Shown here: positions 8,943 to 17,309 of the stretch, piece after piece
How positions within the stretch are numbered: position 1 is the stretch's first letter
How the letters are laid out: each line of letters opens with the position of its first letter
Assembly: GCA_033344915.1 (NCBI GenBank)
Contig: JAWPML010000001.1
Coordinates: forward strand, 720,369 to 784,368
Length of the DNA: 64,000 nt
Source: Acidimicrobiales bacterium
Lineage (GTDB): Bacteria > Actinomycetota > Acidimicrobiia > Acidimicrobiales > Aldehydirespiratoraceae
Direction: 5' to 3'
Position numbers and translations under genes: made by a program
Notes under the pieces: generated by a model
Database searches by the model: none
Told to the model about the DNA's origin: nothing
Seen by the model: only the letters and a program-made list of their open reading frames with translations

Positions 8943-8948
8943 TAGCCT
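8943..8948 (+). promoter_or_regulatory. -10 element (TAGCCT) of ispG, leaderless type
   Basis: TAGCCT ends 8 nt before the ispG ATG at 8957. No Shine-Dalgarno lies in between. Confidence 0.5.
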
Positions 8949-8956
8949 CGGGCTCG

Positions 8957-10189
8957 ATGGAGTTCACGCAGAGTTTCCCCCGTCGCGAGACGAGGCAGAT
9001 CATGGTGGGGGACGTGCCGGTGGGGGGTGGCGCCCCGATCTCGATCCAGTCGATGACGGTCACCAAGACCGCCGACCACGAGGCGACGCTCCAGCAGATC
9101 TACGCGCTCGCGGCGGCGGGCTGCGACATCGTGCGCTGCACGTGCAACGAGCCGGAGGCGGCCGAGGGCCTGGCCCGGATCGTGCCCCGTTCGCCGGTGC
9201 CGATCGTGGCGGACATCCATCACCAGTACCGGCGCGCGCTCGAAGCGCTCGAGGCCGGCGTCCACTGCCTGCGGCTCAACCCGGGCAACATCAAGAACCC
9301 GGAACACATCAAGACCGTCGCCCGCGAGGCCAAGGACCGCAACGTCCCGATCCGCATCGGCGTGAACGGCGGGTCGCTGCATCCCGACCTCTACAAGAAG
9401 TACGGGGGCAGGGTCACGCCGGAGGCGATGGTCGAGTCGGCCCTCCAGGAGATCGCCTATTTCGACGAGGTCGGCTTCGACCTGATCAAGATCTCGGTGA
9501 AGGCGTCGAGCGTGCCGCTGATGATCGAGGCGTACCGCCAGCTCGCGGAGGTCACCGATCATCCGCTGCACCTCGGTGTGACCGAGGCCGGCCCGCCGCC
9601 GATCGGCACGCTGAAGGCCACGGCCGGCATCGCCACCCTGCTCGCGGAGGGCATCGGCGACACGATCCGTTACTCGCTCACCGCGGATCCGGTCGAGGAG
9701 GCGAAGGCGGGGCGTCAGCTCCTCGAGGCGATGGGTCTGCGGGAGCGCAAGAACGTCGACCTGATCGCCTGTCCGAGCTGTGGCCGGGCCGAGGTGGACG
9801 TCTTCACCGTCGCCCAGGATGCGATGGCGGCGTTCGGTGAACGGGAGATCCCGCTCCAGGTGGCCGTGATGGGCTGCGTGGTGAACGGCCCGGGCGAGGC
9901 CCGTGACGCCGATCTCGGCATCGCGGCCGGCAACAAGCGGGGGCATCTCTTCGTGAAGGGCCAGAACGTGATGGTGGTGCCGGAGGACGAGATGGTCGAC
10001 ACGCTCGTCGAGTGGGCCGAGTTCATCCACGAGCACGGTGCCGATGCGGCACTGGCCAAGGCGGCGGCCACCAAGGACGCGGCCAAGAAGGCCGCCGACG
10101 AGGACCGGAACCGCAATCTCGACGAACGCGGTGACGACGCCAACGATGCCGAGACCGTCATCGCCGAGATCCGCCGCAAGTCGGAGTGA
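8957..10189 (+). CDS. ispG: 4-hydroxy-3-methylbut-2-enyl diphosphate synthase (IspG/GcpE)
   Basis: Penultimate MEP-pathway enzyme: reduces methylerythritol cyclodiphosphate to HMBPP with a [4Fe-4S] cluster. The TIM-barrel half shows PISIQSMTVTKTADHEAT, LRLNPGNIKNPEHIK and IGVNGGSLH. The cluster half has CPSCGR (Cys272, Cys275) and GCVVNGPGEA (Cys307 with the nearby Glu). At 410 residues it carries a ~40-residue charged Ala/Lys/Asp tail absent from E. coli IspG. The ATG at 8957 fits the family start; an in-frame GTG at 8933 lies upstream of the -10 hexamer. Confidence 0.97.
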   Translation: MEFTQSFPRRETRQIMVGDVPVGGGAPISIQSMTVTKTADHEATLQQIYALAAAGCDIVRCTCNEPEAAEGLARIVPRSPVPIVADIHHQYRRALEALEAGVHCLRLNPGNIKNPEHIKTVAREAKDRNVPIRIGVNGGSLHPDLYKKYGGRVTPEAMVESALQEIAYFDEVGFDLIKISVKASSVPLMIEAYRQLAEVTDHPLHLGVTEAGPPPIGTLKATAGIATLLAEGIGDTIRYSLTADPVEEAKAGRQLLEAMGLRERKNVDLIACPSCGRAEVDVFTVAQDAMAAFGEREIPLQVAVMGCVVNGPGEARDADLGIAAGNKRGHLFVKGQNVMVVPEDEMVDTLVEWAEFIHEHGADAALAKAAATKDAAKKAADEDRNRNLDERGDDANDAETVIAEIRRKSE

Positions 10190-10190
10190 C

Positions 10191-10601
10191 ATGGCGACCG
10201 CGCGGGTCGCTCGGGCCGCGGCGCGCGAGCGCGGCCTGCCGTTGGTGTCGGTCCGCAGCGGCCGGCGAGCCGACGGCTTCGCGGAGGCGGGACGCGCCCC
10301 GTTCCTGATCCGGGTGCCGCTCACCCAGGCCGAGTTCGACGAGGTGCAGACGCTGCGCAACCGCCAGCGCTCGGCCCTCTGGGGCGGGGTGGGATGTCTT
10401 GCCCTCGGCGCGGCCTTGGCCCGGTTCCCGGTCGTGTTCCCGTTCGCGCTGGTGATCGCCGCGCTTTCAGCGGTGATGTGGGGCGTCTGCTGGCTTCTGC
10501 TGCGCCGGCTGCTCCCGCGGGTCGAGGCCGGGCCCGGTGCGCAGGAATTCACCCTGCGCGGGGTGCATTCGGCCTTCGCCGACGCCGTCGGGAAGCGTTG
10601 A
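10191..10601 (+). CDS. Small two-helix membrane protein, unknown function
   Basis: A 136-residue protein I do not recognise. The N-terminal ~55 residues are basic and soluble (TARVARAAARERG). Two adjacent membrane helices follow at about residues 65-105 (ALWGGVGCLALGAAL and FALVIAALSAVMWGV), then a short Arg-rich C-terminus. Both ends are probably cytoplasmic. It starts 1 nt after the ispG stop and is likely cotranscribed with it. GC content and codon use match the neighbours. Confidence 0.7.
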   Translation: MATARVARAAARERGLPLVSVRSGRRADGFAEAGRAPFLIRVPLTQAEFDEVQTLRNRQRSALWGGVGCLALGAALARFPVVFPFALVIAALSAVMWGVCWLLLRRLLPRVEAGPGAQEFTLRGVHSAFADAVGKR

Positions 10602-10630
10602 GAACCGGGCGAACGACCGAACGCCGATCT

Positions 10631-10639
10631 TGCTAGACT
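10631..10639 (+). promoter_or_regulatory. Extended -10 promoter of the rimP-nusA-infB operon
   Basis: TGC followed by TAGACT (10634-10639) fits an extended -10. No -35 is obvious at 17 bp. This would give rimP a leader of about 120 nt, long enough to contain the hairpin at 10670-10692. Confidence 0.45.
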
Positions 10640-10669
10640 GCCGAGTGCGTTCGGTAGTCCGTTTGGATG

Positions 10670-10692
10670 AGGCGTGGCCCTGGGCCACGCCT
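10670..10692 (+). terminator. Terminator-like hairpin in the rimP-nusA leader
   Basis: AGGCGTGGCCC (10670-10680) and its exact complement GGGCCACGCCT (10682-10692) form a very stable stem followed by TTCTCGT. It lies between the candidate promoter and rimP, so it would act as an attenuator inside the leader of the operon that encodes NusA. It could instead end transcription arriving from ispG. Confidence 0.6.
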
Positions 10693-10765
10693 TTCTCGTA
10701 TTCGGCCGCCGATCGTGTCGTCGAAATCCGTCCATCCGAATCCGCCACGTTGAAGGGAGCCCGAC

Positions 10766-11311
10766 ATGGCCATCATCGACCGTGTTCGCGAACTCGTGCT
10801 CCCCATCATCGATGCGGAGGGCGTCGACCTCTACGACATCGAGCACAACGGCGGCGTGCTGCGGATCTTCGTCGACGCCCGCCGCGATCCGGGTGACACC
10901 GAGACCGGCATCGACATCGAGGTGATCAAGCGCATCAGCCGGGGCATCAGCCACCTGCTCGACGAGACCGATCCGATTCCCGGCCGCTACACCCTCGAGG
11001 TGTCGAGCCCCGGGCTCGAGCGTCCGCTGCGCACCGCCGAACACTTCCGCCGTGCCGTCGGCGCCGAGGTCAAGATCAAGACGATGCCCAACGTCGACGG
11101 TGACCGTCGGGTCCAGGGCATCGTGACCGCGGCGGACGACGAGGGCGTCGACATCGACGTCGATGGTGAGATCCGACGGATCGCCCTCGACGACGTGTCG
11201 AAGGCCCGCACCGTCTTCGACTGGGGGCCCACCCCCAAGCCCGGCGGCCCCAAGAACGCACCGAACACCACGAACGCACCCAACCACGAGAAGAAGGCTC
11301 CGACGTCATGA
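10766..11311 (+). CDS. rimP: Ribosome maturation factor RimP
   Basis: Assists late 30S assembly. The 181-residue protein has the N-terminal domain with DLYDIEHNGGVLRIFVD, the linker ISRGISHLLDETDPI, and the signature YTLEVSSPGLERPLR followed by the SH3-like C-terminal domain (VQGIVTAADDEGVDI). It ends in a Pro/Asn/Lys tail of ~25 residues. The ATG follows TTGAAGGGAGCCCGAC. Its stop overlaps nusA (ATGA), giving the universal rimP-nusA pair. Confidence 0.95.
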   Translation: MAIIDRVRELVLPIIDAEGVDLYDIEHNGGVLRIFVDARRDPGDTETGIDIEVIKRISRGISHLLDETDPIPGRYTLEVSSPGLERPLRTAEHFRRAVGAEVKIKTMPNVDGDRRVQGIVTAADDEGVDIDVDGEIRRIALDDVSKARTVFDWGPTPKPGGPKNAPNTTNAPNHEKKAPTS

Positions 11312-12564
11312 ACCAAGACATGATGGAAGCACTCCAGGCGCTCGCCGCCGAGCGCGGTATCTCCGTCGACGCGCTGTTCGCCGCCCTGGCGGACGCGCTC
11401 GAGTCCGCCTACAAGCGCATGCCCGGCGCCCACGAATACGCCTGGGTGACGATCGATCCCGACACGATGGAGTTCCGGGTGTTCGCCCAGGAGCTCGACG
11501 AGGACGGCGAGCCGATCGGCGAGGAGTTCGAGGTCACCCCCGACGACTTCGGCCGCATCGCCGCTCAGACCGCCCGCCAGGTGATGACCCAGCGCATCCG
11601 CGAAGCCGAGCGCGAGCTCAAGTACGAGGAGTACGCGGGCCGCGAGGGCGACATCGTCACCGGCATGATCCAGCAGACCGACGCGCGCTACACCCTGCTC
11701 GACCTCGGTCGGGTGGAGGCGCTGCTTCCGCAGGCCGAGCAGGTGCCCTACGAGCGTCCCGACTCCAACGTGCGCATCAAGGCGTACATCGTCGAGGTCC
11801 GCAAGACGGCCAAGGGCCCCCAGATCGTGGTCAGCCGCACCCACCCGGGCCTGGTGAAGCGCCTGTTCGAGCTCGAGGTGCCCGAGATCGCCGACGGGGT
11901 CGTCGAGATCAAGGCCTGCGCCCGCGAACCAGGTCACCGCACGAAGATCGCCGTCTACTCGAACGACTCGAACGTCGATCCGGTCGGCGCCTGCGTCGGC
12001 GCCCGTGGTGCGCGCGTCCGTCAGGTCGTCAACGAACTCCGGGGCGAGAAGATCGACATCGTCCCGTTCTCCGAGGACCTCGACGAGTTCGTCATGAAGG
12101 CGCTCTCGCCCGCCAAGGTCACCCAGGTGCGTCCCGATCCCGAGACGGGCGACTGTGACGTCATCGTGCCCGACTATCAGCTGTCGCTGGCGATCGGCAA
12201 GGAGGGGCAGAACGCCCGCCTCGCGTCCCGTCTGACCGGTTGGGGCATCAACATCAAGAGCGAGACCCAGCTCGCCGAGGAAGAGGCCTACGGCGACGTC
12301 GAGTGGGCCGAGGGCGAGTGGGTCACCGATCCCGAGAGCGGGGAGCAGGTCTGGCAACCGGCCGACGGCGGCGACGCCGTGTCCGCGTCGGACTGGGCCG
12401 AAGCCGCCGACGAGAACGCCGAAGCGAACGCCGACGAACCGGCCGAAGCCGCCGCGGATGTCCCGGCTGCCGACGAGCCGGCCGCCGACGAACCGGCCGA
12501 GGCCGACGAGGGTGCCCCCGAGGCCGAAGCGGCTCCGGCCGATGCCGGCGACGAAGAGGAATAG
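11308..12564 (+). CDS. nusA: Transcription termination/antitermination factor NusA
   Basis: RNA polymerase-associated factor controlling pausing, termination and rRNA antitermination. In order: the RNAP-binding N-terminal domain (residues 1-~110), an S1 domain (~115-180, DIVTGMIQQTDARYTLLDLG), KH1 with VGARGARVRQVVNELRGEKI, and KH2 with LAIGKEGQNARLASRLTGW. Residues ~340-418 are an acidic Ala/Asp/Glu/Pro tail in place of the proteobacterial AR repeats. The start overlaps the rimP stop. The ylxR gene overlaps its 3' end. Confidence 0.96.
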   Translation: MNQDMMEALQALAAERGISVDALFAALADALESAYKRMPGAHEYAWVTIDPDTMEFRVFAQELDEDGEPIGEEFEVTPDDFGRIAAQTARQVMTQRIREAERELKYEEYAGREGDIVTGMIQQTDARYTLLDLGRVEALLPQAEQVPYERPDSNVRIKAYIVEVRKTAKGPQIVVSRTHPGLVKRLFELEVPEIADGVVEIKACAREPGHRTKIAVYSNDSNVDPVGACVGARGARVRQVVNELRGEKIDIVPFSEDLDEFVMKALSPAKVTQVRPDPETGDCDVIVPDYQLSLAIGKEGQNARLASRLTGWGINIKSETQLAEEEAYGDVEWAEGEWVTDPESGEQVWQPADGGDAVSASDWAEAADENAEANADEPAEAAADVPAADEPAADEPAEADEGAPEAEAAPADAGDEEE

Positions 12565-12832
12565 TTCGCCGGTTCGCACGTGTGTGGGCTGTCGGCAGGC
12601 GATGCCGGCGTCCATGCTCGTGCGGGTTCGCGCCGTCGACGGCCGACTCGAAACCGGCACCGGAACGGGCCGGGGTGCGTGGATCGGACCGTCGCCCGCG
12701 TGCGTCGAACGGGCCACCCGGCGTCAGGCCTGGCGTCGTGCTCTGCGAGTCGAGGTGAACGCGAGTGAGATCGCTAGGCTCTTGACGTCGTGGTCGACAG
12801 AACCGTTCGCGTGCCCACACGCGAACGACTGA
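12542..12832 (+). CDS. YlxR family RNA-binding protein (DUF448)
   Basis: A 96-residue YlxR/DUF448 protein, always encoded between nusA and infB. The signature VRTCVGCRQAMPASMLVRV is at residues 10-28, followed by GRGAWIGPSPACVERA. The Bacillus homologue (RnpM) has been linked to RNase P modulation, which I recall but cannot test here. The ATG at 12542 lies inside the end of nusA (23-nt overlap) and gives the normal family length with MPATKRNS before the signature, so coupling to nusA is likely. Confidence 0.88.
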   Translation: MPATKRNSSPVRTCVGCRQAMPASMLVRVRAVDGRLETGTGTGRGAWIGPSPACVERATRRQAWRRALRVEVNASEIARLLTSWSTEPFACPHAND

Positions 12833-12842
12833 CCCCACGGTC

Positions 12843-12861
12843 GGTGCGGCAGGTTCGCACC
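12843..12861 (+). other. Small hairpin between ylxR and infB
   Basis: GGTGCG (12843-12848) and CGCACC (12856-12861) enclose a 7-nt loop. It lies 47 nt before infB. No U-tract follows, so an mRNA-stability or processing role is as likely as termination. Confidence 0.3.
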
Positions 12862-12907
12862 AGTCAATGAACGCTCTCTTCGCCTAATACAGGACTTTCG
12901 CCAGAAC

Positions 12908-15697
12908 GTGCCATCCAACATCCGCGTCTACGAACTCGCTCGCGAACTCGGCATGACCAACGCCGAGACGCTCGAGCTCGCCGAGGGCCTCGGAATCGGG
13001 GTCAAGAGCCACTCGTCGAGCATCGTTGACGCGCAGGCAGACCGTGTCCGCCGCAAGGCCGAACGAGAGGGTCTCACCCGCGACGAGCAGCCGCCCGAGC
13101 CCAAGAAGGCGGCCAAGAAGTCGACGAAGAAGTCGTCGAAGAAGGCGGCCAAGAAGTCCACCAAGAAGGCGGCCAAGAAGTCGACGAAGAAGTCGACGAA
13201 GAAGGCCGAAACGCCCGTCGACGAGCCGGCGGAGGCCGAGCCCGCCCCCGAGCCGGCCCCCGAGCCCGAGGTCGTCGCCCCCGCCGCCGAGGTGGAGGAC
13301 GCGCCGGTCGCCGAGGTCGAGGAGCCCGCACCGGCCGAGGAGTCCGCACCGGCCGAGGAGCCCACGCCGGCTCCCGCGACTGCTCGCCGCGCCATCAAGT
13401 CATCCGGCAGCGTCGCCCCGCCGAAACGACCGGCCGAAGAGGAGCCCGTCGCGGCTGCCGCTCCGGTCAAGAAGGTCGTCAAGAAGGTCGTGAAGAAGGT
13501 CGTCAAGAAGGTGGCGATCAACCCGAACGTGAAGCCCGGCGACGCGCCGACCTCGCAGTCCGGCAAGCCGATCCCGCCGCCGCCGAGGTCCGCGACCGGT
13601 CGCGCGATTCCGCCGCCTCCGGGCGGTCGTGGTCCCCGCACCCCGTCCGGTGGTCCCGGACGCAGTGGTCCCGGTGGCCCGCCTCCGGGCGGCCGTCGTC
13701 CGCCGAGTGGTGGCCCCCGCCAGCAGGTGCCCGGCGCCGGTGGACCTCCGGGCCGTGGTGGCCCGGGTGGTGGCCCCGGCCGTGGTGGCCCCGGCGGCCC
13801 GAACCAGGGTCGTCGTCCGCCCCGTCGCAAGGGTCGTCGCCGTCGCAGCCGCGAAGAACTCCAGCCGATGGACGCGCCGTCCTACACGCCGGACGACGCG
13901 CCGGTCCCGGACGGCGAGATCGTCGTCGAGCGCGCTTCGACGGCGCTCGACCTCGGCCCCAAGCTCAACCGCACGGCCGCCGATGTCGTCCGCTTCATGA
14001 TGGAAGCGGGCGAGATGGTCACGGCCACGCAGAGCCTGTCCGACGAGATGATCGAGCTCTTCGCCGACGACATCGGCGCCGAGGTGCGTCTGGTCGATCC
14101 GGGTGAAGAGCAGGAAGTGGAGCTCCAGAAGCTCCTCGAGGTCGACCCCGAGGCCGAGGCCGACGCGCCGTTGCGTCCGCCGGTCATCACCGTCATGGGC
14201 CATGTCGATCACGGCAAGACCCTGCTCCTCGACCGCATCCGCAACGCCAACGTCGTCGAGGGCGAGGCCGGTGGCATCACCCAGCACATCGGCGCGTACC
14301 AGGTCGAGCGGGGCGGTCAGAAGATCACCTTCATCGACACCCCGGGCCACGAGGCGTTAACCGCCATGCGGGCCCGCGGCGCCGGCTCCACCGACATCGT
14401 CATCTTGATGGTGGCGGCGGACGACGGCGTGATGCCGCAGACCATCGAGGCGATCAACCACGCCAAGGCGGCGGAGGTCCCGATCGTGGTCGCCGTCAAC
14501 AAGATCGATCGCGACAACGCCGATCCCGACAAGGCGATCGCCGGGGTCGCCGAACACGGACTCGTTCCGGAGGAGTGGGGCGGCGACACCATCTTCCAGC
14601 GCGTGTCCGCCTTGCAGAACGAGGGCATCGACGAACTGCTCGACCAGCTTCTTCTCGTCGCCGAGGTGGAGGACCTGCGGGCCGCGCCCGACGGTCGGGC
14701 GTCCGGCATGGTCCTCGAGGCCAACCTCGACATCGGCCGTGGCCCGGTGGCCACGGTGCTGGTGCAGCGCGGCACCCTGAAGGTCGGCGATCCGATGGTC
14801 GCCGGTGCGGCCTGGGGCCGCGTGCGCGCCCTCGTCAACGATCGCGGCGAGAACGTGCAGGAAGCCGGGCCGTCGACTCCGGTCCAGGTGCTCGGCCTGA
14901 GTGAGGTCGCCGTGGCCGGCGACGAGTTCGTGGTCGCCCCGAGCGAGAAGGTCGCGAGTCGGGTGGCCGACACCCGCGAGCACTGGCAGCGTCAGTCGAG
15001 CCTCGGCCGTGAAGCCCACGCGCTTTCCGGTGGTGCCCGACTCGAGGACATCTTCGAGCAGATCAAGCGGGGTGAAGCGGCCACGCTCAACCTGGTCGTC
15101 AAGGCCGATGTGAATGGTTCGCTCGAGGCCGTCACGGAGTCGCTGCGCAAGCTCGAACGCGACGAGGTCAAGATCGGCTTCGTCCATCGTGGCGTCGGCG
15201 GAATCACCGAGAACGACATCCAGCTGGCCGCCGCGTCCAACGCGACGATCATCGGGTTCAACGTGCGTCCCGAGCGCAAGGCGCGTGACCTCGCCGAGCT
15301 CGAGGATGTGGAGATCCGCACCTACGAGATCATCTACAAGCTCCTCGAGGACATCGAGGCGGCGATGGTCGGCATGCTCGCTCCCCAGTTCGAGGAGATC
15401 GTCACCGGCGACGCCGAGGTCCGCGAGATCTTCAGCGTCCCCCGCATCGGCAAGATCGCCGGTTGCTACGTCACCAACGGTGTCATCCGGCGCAACTCCA
15501 AGGTTCGTTTCCTCCGGGAGGGCACGATCATCTGGAAGGGATCGGTCCAGTCGCTGCGGCGCTTCAAGGAGGACGCGGCAGAGGTCGCGGCCGGCTACGA
15601 GTGCGGTATCGGACTGTCGGACTTCCAGGATCTCAAGGAGGGCGACGTGATCGAGACCTATGAGGAGCAGGAGATCGAGCGCACGCTCGACAGCTGA
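12908..15697 (+). CDS. infB: Translation initiation factor IF-2
   Basis: GTPase that places initiator tRNA on the 30S subunit, 929 residues. Layout: IF2-N domain ([20 protein letters not shown]); a Lys/Ala/Ser/Thr-rich segment at ~60-100 resembling histone H1 tails; a Pro/Ala/Glu stretch; a Gly/Pro/Arg-rich segment ~210-315; a second IF2-N module; then the GTPase domain with [15 protein letters not shown] and NKID; then domains II-IV ending near [14 protein letters not shown]. The GTG start reads [10 protein letters not shown], as expected. No strong Shine-Dalgarno is visible. Confidence 0.97.
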   Translation: MPSNIRVYELARELGMTNAETLELAEGLGIGVKSHSSSIVDAQADRVRRKAEREGLTRDEQPPEPKKAAKKSTKKSSKKAAKKSTKKAAKKSTKKSTKKAETPVDEPAEAEPAPEPAPEPEVVAPAAEVEDAPVAEVEEPAPAEESAPAEEPTPAPATARRAIKSSGSVAPPKRPAEEEPVAAAAPVKKVVKKVVKKVVKKVAINPNVKPGDAPTSQSGKPIPPPPRSATGRAIPPPPGGRGPRTPSGGPGRSGPGGPPPGGRRPPSGGPRQQVPGAGGPPGRGGPGGGPGRGGPGGPNQGRRPPRRKGRRRRSREELQPMDAPSYTPDDAPVPDGEIVVERASTALDLGPKLNRTAADVVRFMMEAGEMVTATQSLSDEMIELFADDIGAEVRLVDPGEEQEVELQKLLEVDPEAEADAPLRPPVITVMGHVDHGKTLLLDRIRNANVVEGEAGGITQHIGAYQVERGGQKITFIDTPGHEALTAMRARGAGSTDIVILMVAADDGVMPQTIEAINHAKAAEVPIVVAVNKIDRDNADPDKAIAGVAEHGLVPEEWGGDTIFQRVSALQNEGIDELLDQLLLVAEVEDLRAAPDGRASGMVLEANLDIGRGPVATVLVQRGTLKVGDPMVAGAAWGRVRALVNDRGENVQEAGPSTPVQVLGLSEVAVAGDEFVVAPSEKVASRVADTREHWQRQSSLGREAHALSGGARLEDIFEQIKRGEAATLNLVVKADVNGSLEAVTESLRKLERDEVKIGFVHRGVGGITENDIQLAAASNATIIGFNVRPERKARDLAELEDVEIRTYEIIYKLLEDIEAAMVGMLAPQFEEIVTGDAEVREIFSVPRIGKIAGCYVTNGVIRRNSKVRFLREGTIIWKGSVQSLRRFKEDAAEVAAGYECGIGLSDFQDLKEGDVIETYEEQEIERTLDS
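13105..13210 (+). repeat. Lys-Ser-Thr codon repeat region within infB
   Basis: Tandem-like reiteration of AAGAAG, TCGACG and GCGGCC codons encodes short KKSTKK and KKAAKK units in the IF-2 N-terminal linker. The nucleotide repeat is imperfect but clear. It is coding and in frame throughout, so it is an internal protein repeat, not a separate element. Confidence 0.7.
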
Positions 15698-15713
15698 ACC
15701 TCGGGTCGACGTG

Positions 15714-16004
15714 ATGCACGTGCTCGCTGTCGAATTCGATCTCCGCCTTCCGGGGTGCCGGTCGCTGAAGGACAAGCGCAGCACACTCCGGCCCGTCGTC
15801 GACGGGTTGCGGAATCGTCATCCCGTCAGCGTGGCGGAGACGGATCACCAAGAACTGTGGCAACGGGCCGCGATCGGTGTGGCGGTGGTGTCGGAGACGC
15901 CGGGCCACGCGCAGGCGATGATGGACGAGGCGGAACGGTTCGTGTGGTCGTTCCCCGAGGTCGAGGTGTTGTCCGCCACACGGCGTTGGTTGGAGGAGGA
16001 CTGA
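15714..16004 (+). CDS. YlxP family protein (DUF503)
   Basis: A 96-residue DUF503 protein with the family hallmark LPGCRSLKDKRSTLRPVVDGLRN shared in pattern (SLKxKR), then VSVAETDHQELWQRAAIGVAVV. It is the usual partner between infB and rbfA in Firmicutes and Actinobacteria. The function is unknown, though some reports link it to ribosome assembly. ATG 15714 is chosen; a GTG one codon upstream is equally possible. The stop overlaps the rbfA start (TGATG). Confidence 0.85.
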   Translation: MHVLAVEFDLRLPGCRSLKDKRSTLRPVVDGLRNRHPVSVAETDHQELWQRAAIGVAVVSETPGHAQAMMDEAERFVWSFPEVEVLSATRRWLEED

Positions 16005-16435
16005 TGGCCAGGAAGGGCAACAACAATCGCAACCGGCGTGCGAACCCGGCGACCGCGAACCGCACGGCGCGGGTCGGGGAGCTGATCCGCCGGATCCTCG
16101 CCGAGGAGCTCGAGTACATCGACGACGACCGCTTGGCGTTGGTGTCCATCACCGACGTCGACGTCGACCGCGAGCTGCACAAGGCCGTGATCTGGTTCAC
16201 CACCCTCGACGGTGACGAGGACCCGGCGATCGCCGAGGCGTTCGAGGAACTCCGGGGCCAGCTCCGCAAGGCCGTGAGCTCGCAGGCCCGCCTCCGCCAG
16301 ACCCCTCTGCTCGAGTTCCGCGCCGACACGACCCTGCGGGCCGCCCAGCGGATCGAGGAGCTGTTGGCGAACGACGACCGGCCGCCCGTGCCGGACCTCC
16401 CCGACGTGAGCGAGGACCGTGGCGAAGACGCTTGA
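16004..16435 (+). CDS. rbfA: Ribosome-binding factor A
   Basis: 30S maturation and cold-adaptation factor, 143 residues. The KH-like fold is seen in RVGELIRRILAEELEYIDD, ALVSITDVDVDRELHKAVIWF and LRKAVSSQARLRQTPLLEFRAD. Lys/Arg/Asn-rich residues at the start and a short acidic C-terminal tail flank the fold. It overlaps ylxP upstream and truB downstream, so ylxP-rbfA-truB are probably one coupled unit in the infB operon. Confidence 0.93.
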   Translation: MARKGNNNRNRRANPATANRTARVGELIRRILAEELEYIDDDRLALVSITDVDVDRELHKAVIWFTTLDGDEDPAIAEAFEELRGQLRKAVSSQARLRQTPLLEFRADTTLRAAQRIEELLANDDRPPVPDLPDVSEDRGEDA

Positions 16436-17300
16436 CCTCGGCCCGCACGGCGTCGTCGTCATCGACAAGCCGGCCGGATGGACGAGCCACGACGTCGTCG
16501 CCAAGAGCCGCGGCGTGCTCGGCACCCGCAAGGTCGGACACAGCGGCACGCTCGACCCGGATGCCACCGGCGTGCTGGTCCTGGGGGTGGGCAAGGCCAC
16601 CCGGCTCCTGCGCTTCCTGACCGAACTGCCGAAGTCCTATGTCGGGGAGATCGTGCTCGGCACGGAGACCGACACGCTCGACGCCGCCGGGGAGATCACC
16701 GCCACCCACGACATGGCGGGCGTCACCGACGAGGCCGTTCGCGCGGCCGCCGCCGCGCTCACCGGTCCGATCGAGCAGATCCCGCCGATGGTGTCGGCGG
16801 TGAAGATCGACGGGAAGCGCCTCCACCAGCTCGCCCGGGAGGGCAAGGAGGTCGAGCGCGAGCCCCGGCCCGTCACGGTGTACCGCTACGACGTCGAGCC
16901 CGTCGAGGGTGAGCCCGGTGTCTGGCGCTGCGAGGTGGACTGCTCGTCGGGCACCTACGTACGCACCCTCGCCGCCGATCTGGGCACCGCCCTCGGCGGC
17001 GGTGCCCACCTGCGATCCCTGCGGCGCACGGCGGTGGGCGGCTACACGCTGGACGACGCGGGGACGATCGACGAACCGGTGGTGTTGCCGATCGCCGCCG
17101 CGGTGCGGCATCTTTCGTCCGTCGTGGCGGACGAGGCGATGGCGGTGGACGTCTCCCACGGCAAGCGCCTCGAACGCGAACGCCTCGGCGTCGGTGAGGC
17201 CGACGGGCCGTGGGCGGTGCTGGACGAAGCCGGCGATCTCCTCGCCGTCTACGAGGCGCACAAGGGCGCCACGAAACCCGCCGTCGTCATCCCCCGATAG
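16419..17300 (+). CDS. truB: tRNA pseudouridine(55) synthase TruB
   Basis: Makes pseudouridine 55 in the T-loop of tRNAs. The 293-residue protein shows GVVVIDKPAGWTSHDVV, RKVGHSGTLDPDATGVL with the catalytic Asp of GTLDP, YVGEIVLGTETDTLDAAG and CSSGTYVRTLAADLG. It starts at GTG 16419, overlapping rbfA by 17 nt, and ends with a PUA-like domain. The enzyme also acts as a tRNA chaperone in E. coli. Confidence 0.96.
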   Translation: MAKTLDLGPHGVVVIDKPAGWTSHDVVAKSRGVLGTRKVGHSGTLDPDATGVLVLGVGKATRLLRFLTELPKSYVGEIVLGTETDTLDAAGEITATHDMAGVTDEAVRAAAAALTGPIEQIPPMVSAVKIDGKRLHQLAREGKEVEREPRPVTVYRYDVEPVEGEPGVWRCEVDCSSGTYVRTLAADLGTALGGGAHLRSLRRTAVGGYTLDDAGTIDEPVVLPIAAAVRHLSSVVADEAMAVDVSHGKRLERERLGVGEADGPWAVLDEAGDLLAVYEAHKGATKPAVVIPR

Positions 17301-17303
17301 CGT
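17298..17303 (+). promoter_or_regulatory. -10 element (TAGCGT) of ribF, leaderless type
   Basis: TAGCGT begins in the truB stop codon (TAG) and ends 6 nt before the ribF ATG at 17310. It would give ribF its own leaderless transcript besides operon read-through. Confidence 0.5.
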
Positions 17304-17309
17304 CTCGGG

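Noticed and set aside
13105-13210. Tandem DNA repeat as a mobile element or CRISPR-like array
   Set aside because: It is in frame, within IF-2, and encodes low-complexity Lys-rich protein; there are no spacers.
14357-15784. Long antisense open frames inside infB, the ABC transporter genes and pepN
   Set aside because: They mirror the codon periodicity of verified genes on the other strand, a common artefact at this GC content, and none encodes a recognisable domain.
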